From contig NZ_PDBX01000001.1 in the NCBI RefSeq assembly GCF_002564105.1, forward strand, positions 868,001-932,000: a stretch of DNA of 64,000 nt. Direction: 5' to 3'. Position 1 is the first letter of the stretch. Each line of letters starts with the position of its first letter. Of this stretch, positions 63,196 to 64,000 are shown piece by piece. This DNA comes from Collimonas sp. PA-H2. Lineage in GTDB: Bacteria; Pseudomonadota; Gammaproteobacteria; Burkholderiales; Burkholderiaceae_D. The notes under the pieces are model-generated. The model was not told where the DNA came from. It saw only the letters and a program-made list of their open reading frames with translations, and did no database searches. The translations under genes were made by a program, and so were the position numbers.

Positions 63196-64000
63196 ATGAA
63201 TAGCGACGACAACCAAAAATCGCTCGGGATACTGATGTATATCGACGACCATCCCAACATGCTGGAGGATTTCAGCTGGATCTACAAAAGCTGGATCTAT
63301 AGCGGCAACTGGCGCAACTCCGACCTGGTCGCGGTGTGCAATCCGAAAGTCCTGGACAAACTGCCCGGCGACGATCCCGGCGTCATCAAGATTCCATTTG
63401 AACCGGTCGCGGTCGAAGGCAGCATCTGGCAGGGCTATCCGTTCATCAATTCCATCGCTTGCCTGAGCGGCCCGCACACCGACGATCTGCAGCAGCGCTA
63501 CAAATGGCTGCTGAGGACCGATGCCGACGTCTTCCTGACCGAGCATCTCTGCGGATTGCGGCCCAACACGCCGGTCCACGGCAACGGCCAGTACCTGTAT
63601 ACGACGCAGGAAGCATGGGACAAGATGCTGGATTTCTGCCAGCGCCACGGCTTTGAGCACCATCGCGTATTCGGCTGCGGCCATTCGCTGCTGGCGCCCA
63701 GCGGTCACGTCTTGTTCTTCGTCAGGGAACAGACCCGGGTGTCCGAACTGGTCTTGCGGGATTTCGGCAGCAACACTGGCCAGTGGCCGGGCTGGTTCCG
63801 CGGCGTGACGACCATGTACGCGGCCGAGATCGTGGCGAACCATCACTATGGCGCGTTTCTTGAACACGGCAAGACACAGATCCTGGATGTGCCCAGCTAC
63901 AGCGTCGGCGCCATCGACCAGATGACTTTTCATATCCACGGGATCCATACCGACGATTATTTTTCCAAGCACCACTATCGTGCCGGAAAATACGCGCACA
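63196..64000 (+). CDS. glycosyltransferase-like (DUF7164-type) protein, partial
   Basis: An open frame from the ATG at 63196, after AGGGGAAATAAAGC, runs to the window end (at least 268 residues). It starts MNSDDNQKSLGILMYIDDHP and has YKWLLRTDADVFLTEHLCGL, with a DxD motif as in GT-A enzymes, NGQYLYTTQEAWDKMLDFCQ and TMYAAEIVANHHYGAFLEHG. Downstream of DUF2827, it probably belongs to a surface glycan cluster continuing to the right. Family naming is tentative. Confidence 0.74.
   Translation, partial: MNSDDNQKSLGILMYIDDHPNMLEDFSWIYKSWIYSGNWRNSDLVAVCNPKVLDKLPGDDPGVIKIPFEPVAVEGSIWQGYPFINSIACLSGPHTDDLQQRYKWLLRTDADVFLTEHLCGLRPNTPVHGNGQYLYTTQEAWDKMLDFCQRHGFEHHRVFGCGHSLLAPSGHVLFFVREQTRVSELVLRDFGSNTGQWPGWFRGVTTMYAAEIVANHHYGAFLEHGKTQILDVPSYSVGAIDQMTFHIHGIHTDDYFSKHHYRAGKYAH

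Overview
The window looks like a chromosomal segment of a GC-rich betaproteobacterium of the Oxalobacteraceae (a Collimonas- or Herbaspirillum-like soil organism). The grounds are a kynB-kynU-kynA tryptophan operon facing an Lrp-type regulator, feoAB behind a Fur box, an Smo/Mtl-type polyol ABC operon with xylulokinase, DUF2827 and DUF2145 genes, and intergenic hairpin families typical of Burkholderiales. The placement is inference from gene content; no rRNA or species marker is present. I see no prophage, CRISPR array or intact insertion sequence.

Layout. 1-2.2 kb: start of a glycosyltransferase that runs off the left edge, an orphan IS5-type transposase N-domain gene, an AT-rich tract and a dispersed repeat. 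2.2-5.3 kb: zinc-type ABC importer operon behind two perfect palindromes (probable Zur operators); its first gene, a CobW-type chaperone, is an internal-deletion relic. 5.4-6.6 kb: orphan branched-chain amino-acid-type binding protein. 7.3-9.8 kb: Fur box, feoA, a feoB with a 3' frameshift, and a Cys-rich membrane protein. 10.3-20 kb: SorC-type regulator and divergent polyol operon (binding protein, two permeases, HAD phosphatase, ATPase, polyol dehydrogenase, xylulokinase), then tRNA-Thr(CGU). 20.2-31 kb: GT2 plus MepB-like gene, diguanylate cyclase, small exported proteins, two candidate anti-Shine-Dalgarno small RNAs, PanE-like reductase, DUF962, AraC regulator, cupin-8 protein and a lipoprotein. 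31-35.5 kb: LysR/MDR pair, small proteins, secreted GDSL lipase. 35.7-40.3 kb: three 106-bp tandem repeats rich in DnaA-box-like 9-mers, a QseBC/PmrAB-type two-component system and a DegP/HtrA protease. 40.6-46.4 kb: YCII, SRPBCC and VOC genes, a long repeat, then the kynurenine operon, split between kynU and kynA by a MITE-like inverted repeat. 46.4-54.5 kb: secreted nuclease with two unknown partner genes, YiaAB, DUF2145 pair, GlxA-type regulator with divergent cysteine hydrolase and cupin, GNAT and an extra signal peptidase I. 54.5-58.7 kb: LysR regulator with a CitMHS transporter, AtuA-family protein and small partner. 58.7-64 kb: EamA exporter behind a long leader hairpin, a DUF2975/HTH trio, unknown genes, and DUF2827 plus a second surface-glycan-type gene that leaves the window.

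The most useful joint observation is a shared 11-bp-phased motif of the PmrA/QseB type (YTTAAK, five bases, YTTAAK). It lies upstream of the two-component operon itself, of degP, and of the signal peptidase 17 kb away, so one small envelope-maintenance regulon can be proposed from sequence alone. The second is a repeat family of about 85-106 bp carrying DnaA-box-like 9-mers, with five copies, three of them in exact 106-bp tandem. Other notable points are a probable ATC start codon for kynB, the feoB frameshift, the collapsed cobW gene, and twin 420-450-bp composite hairpin repeats at 9.8 and 42.1 kb.
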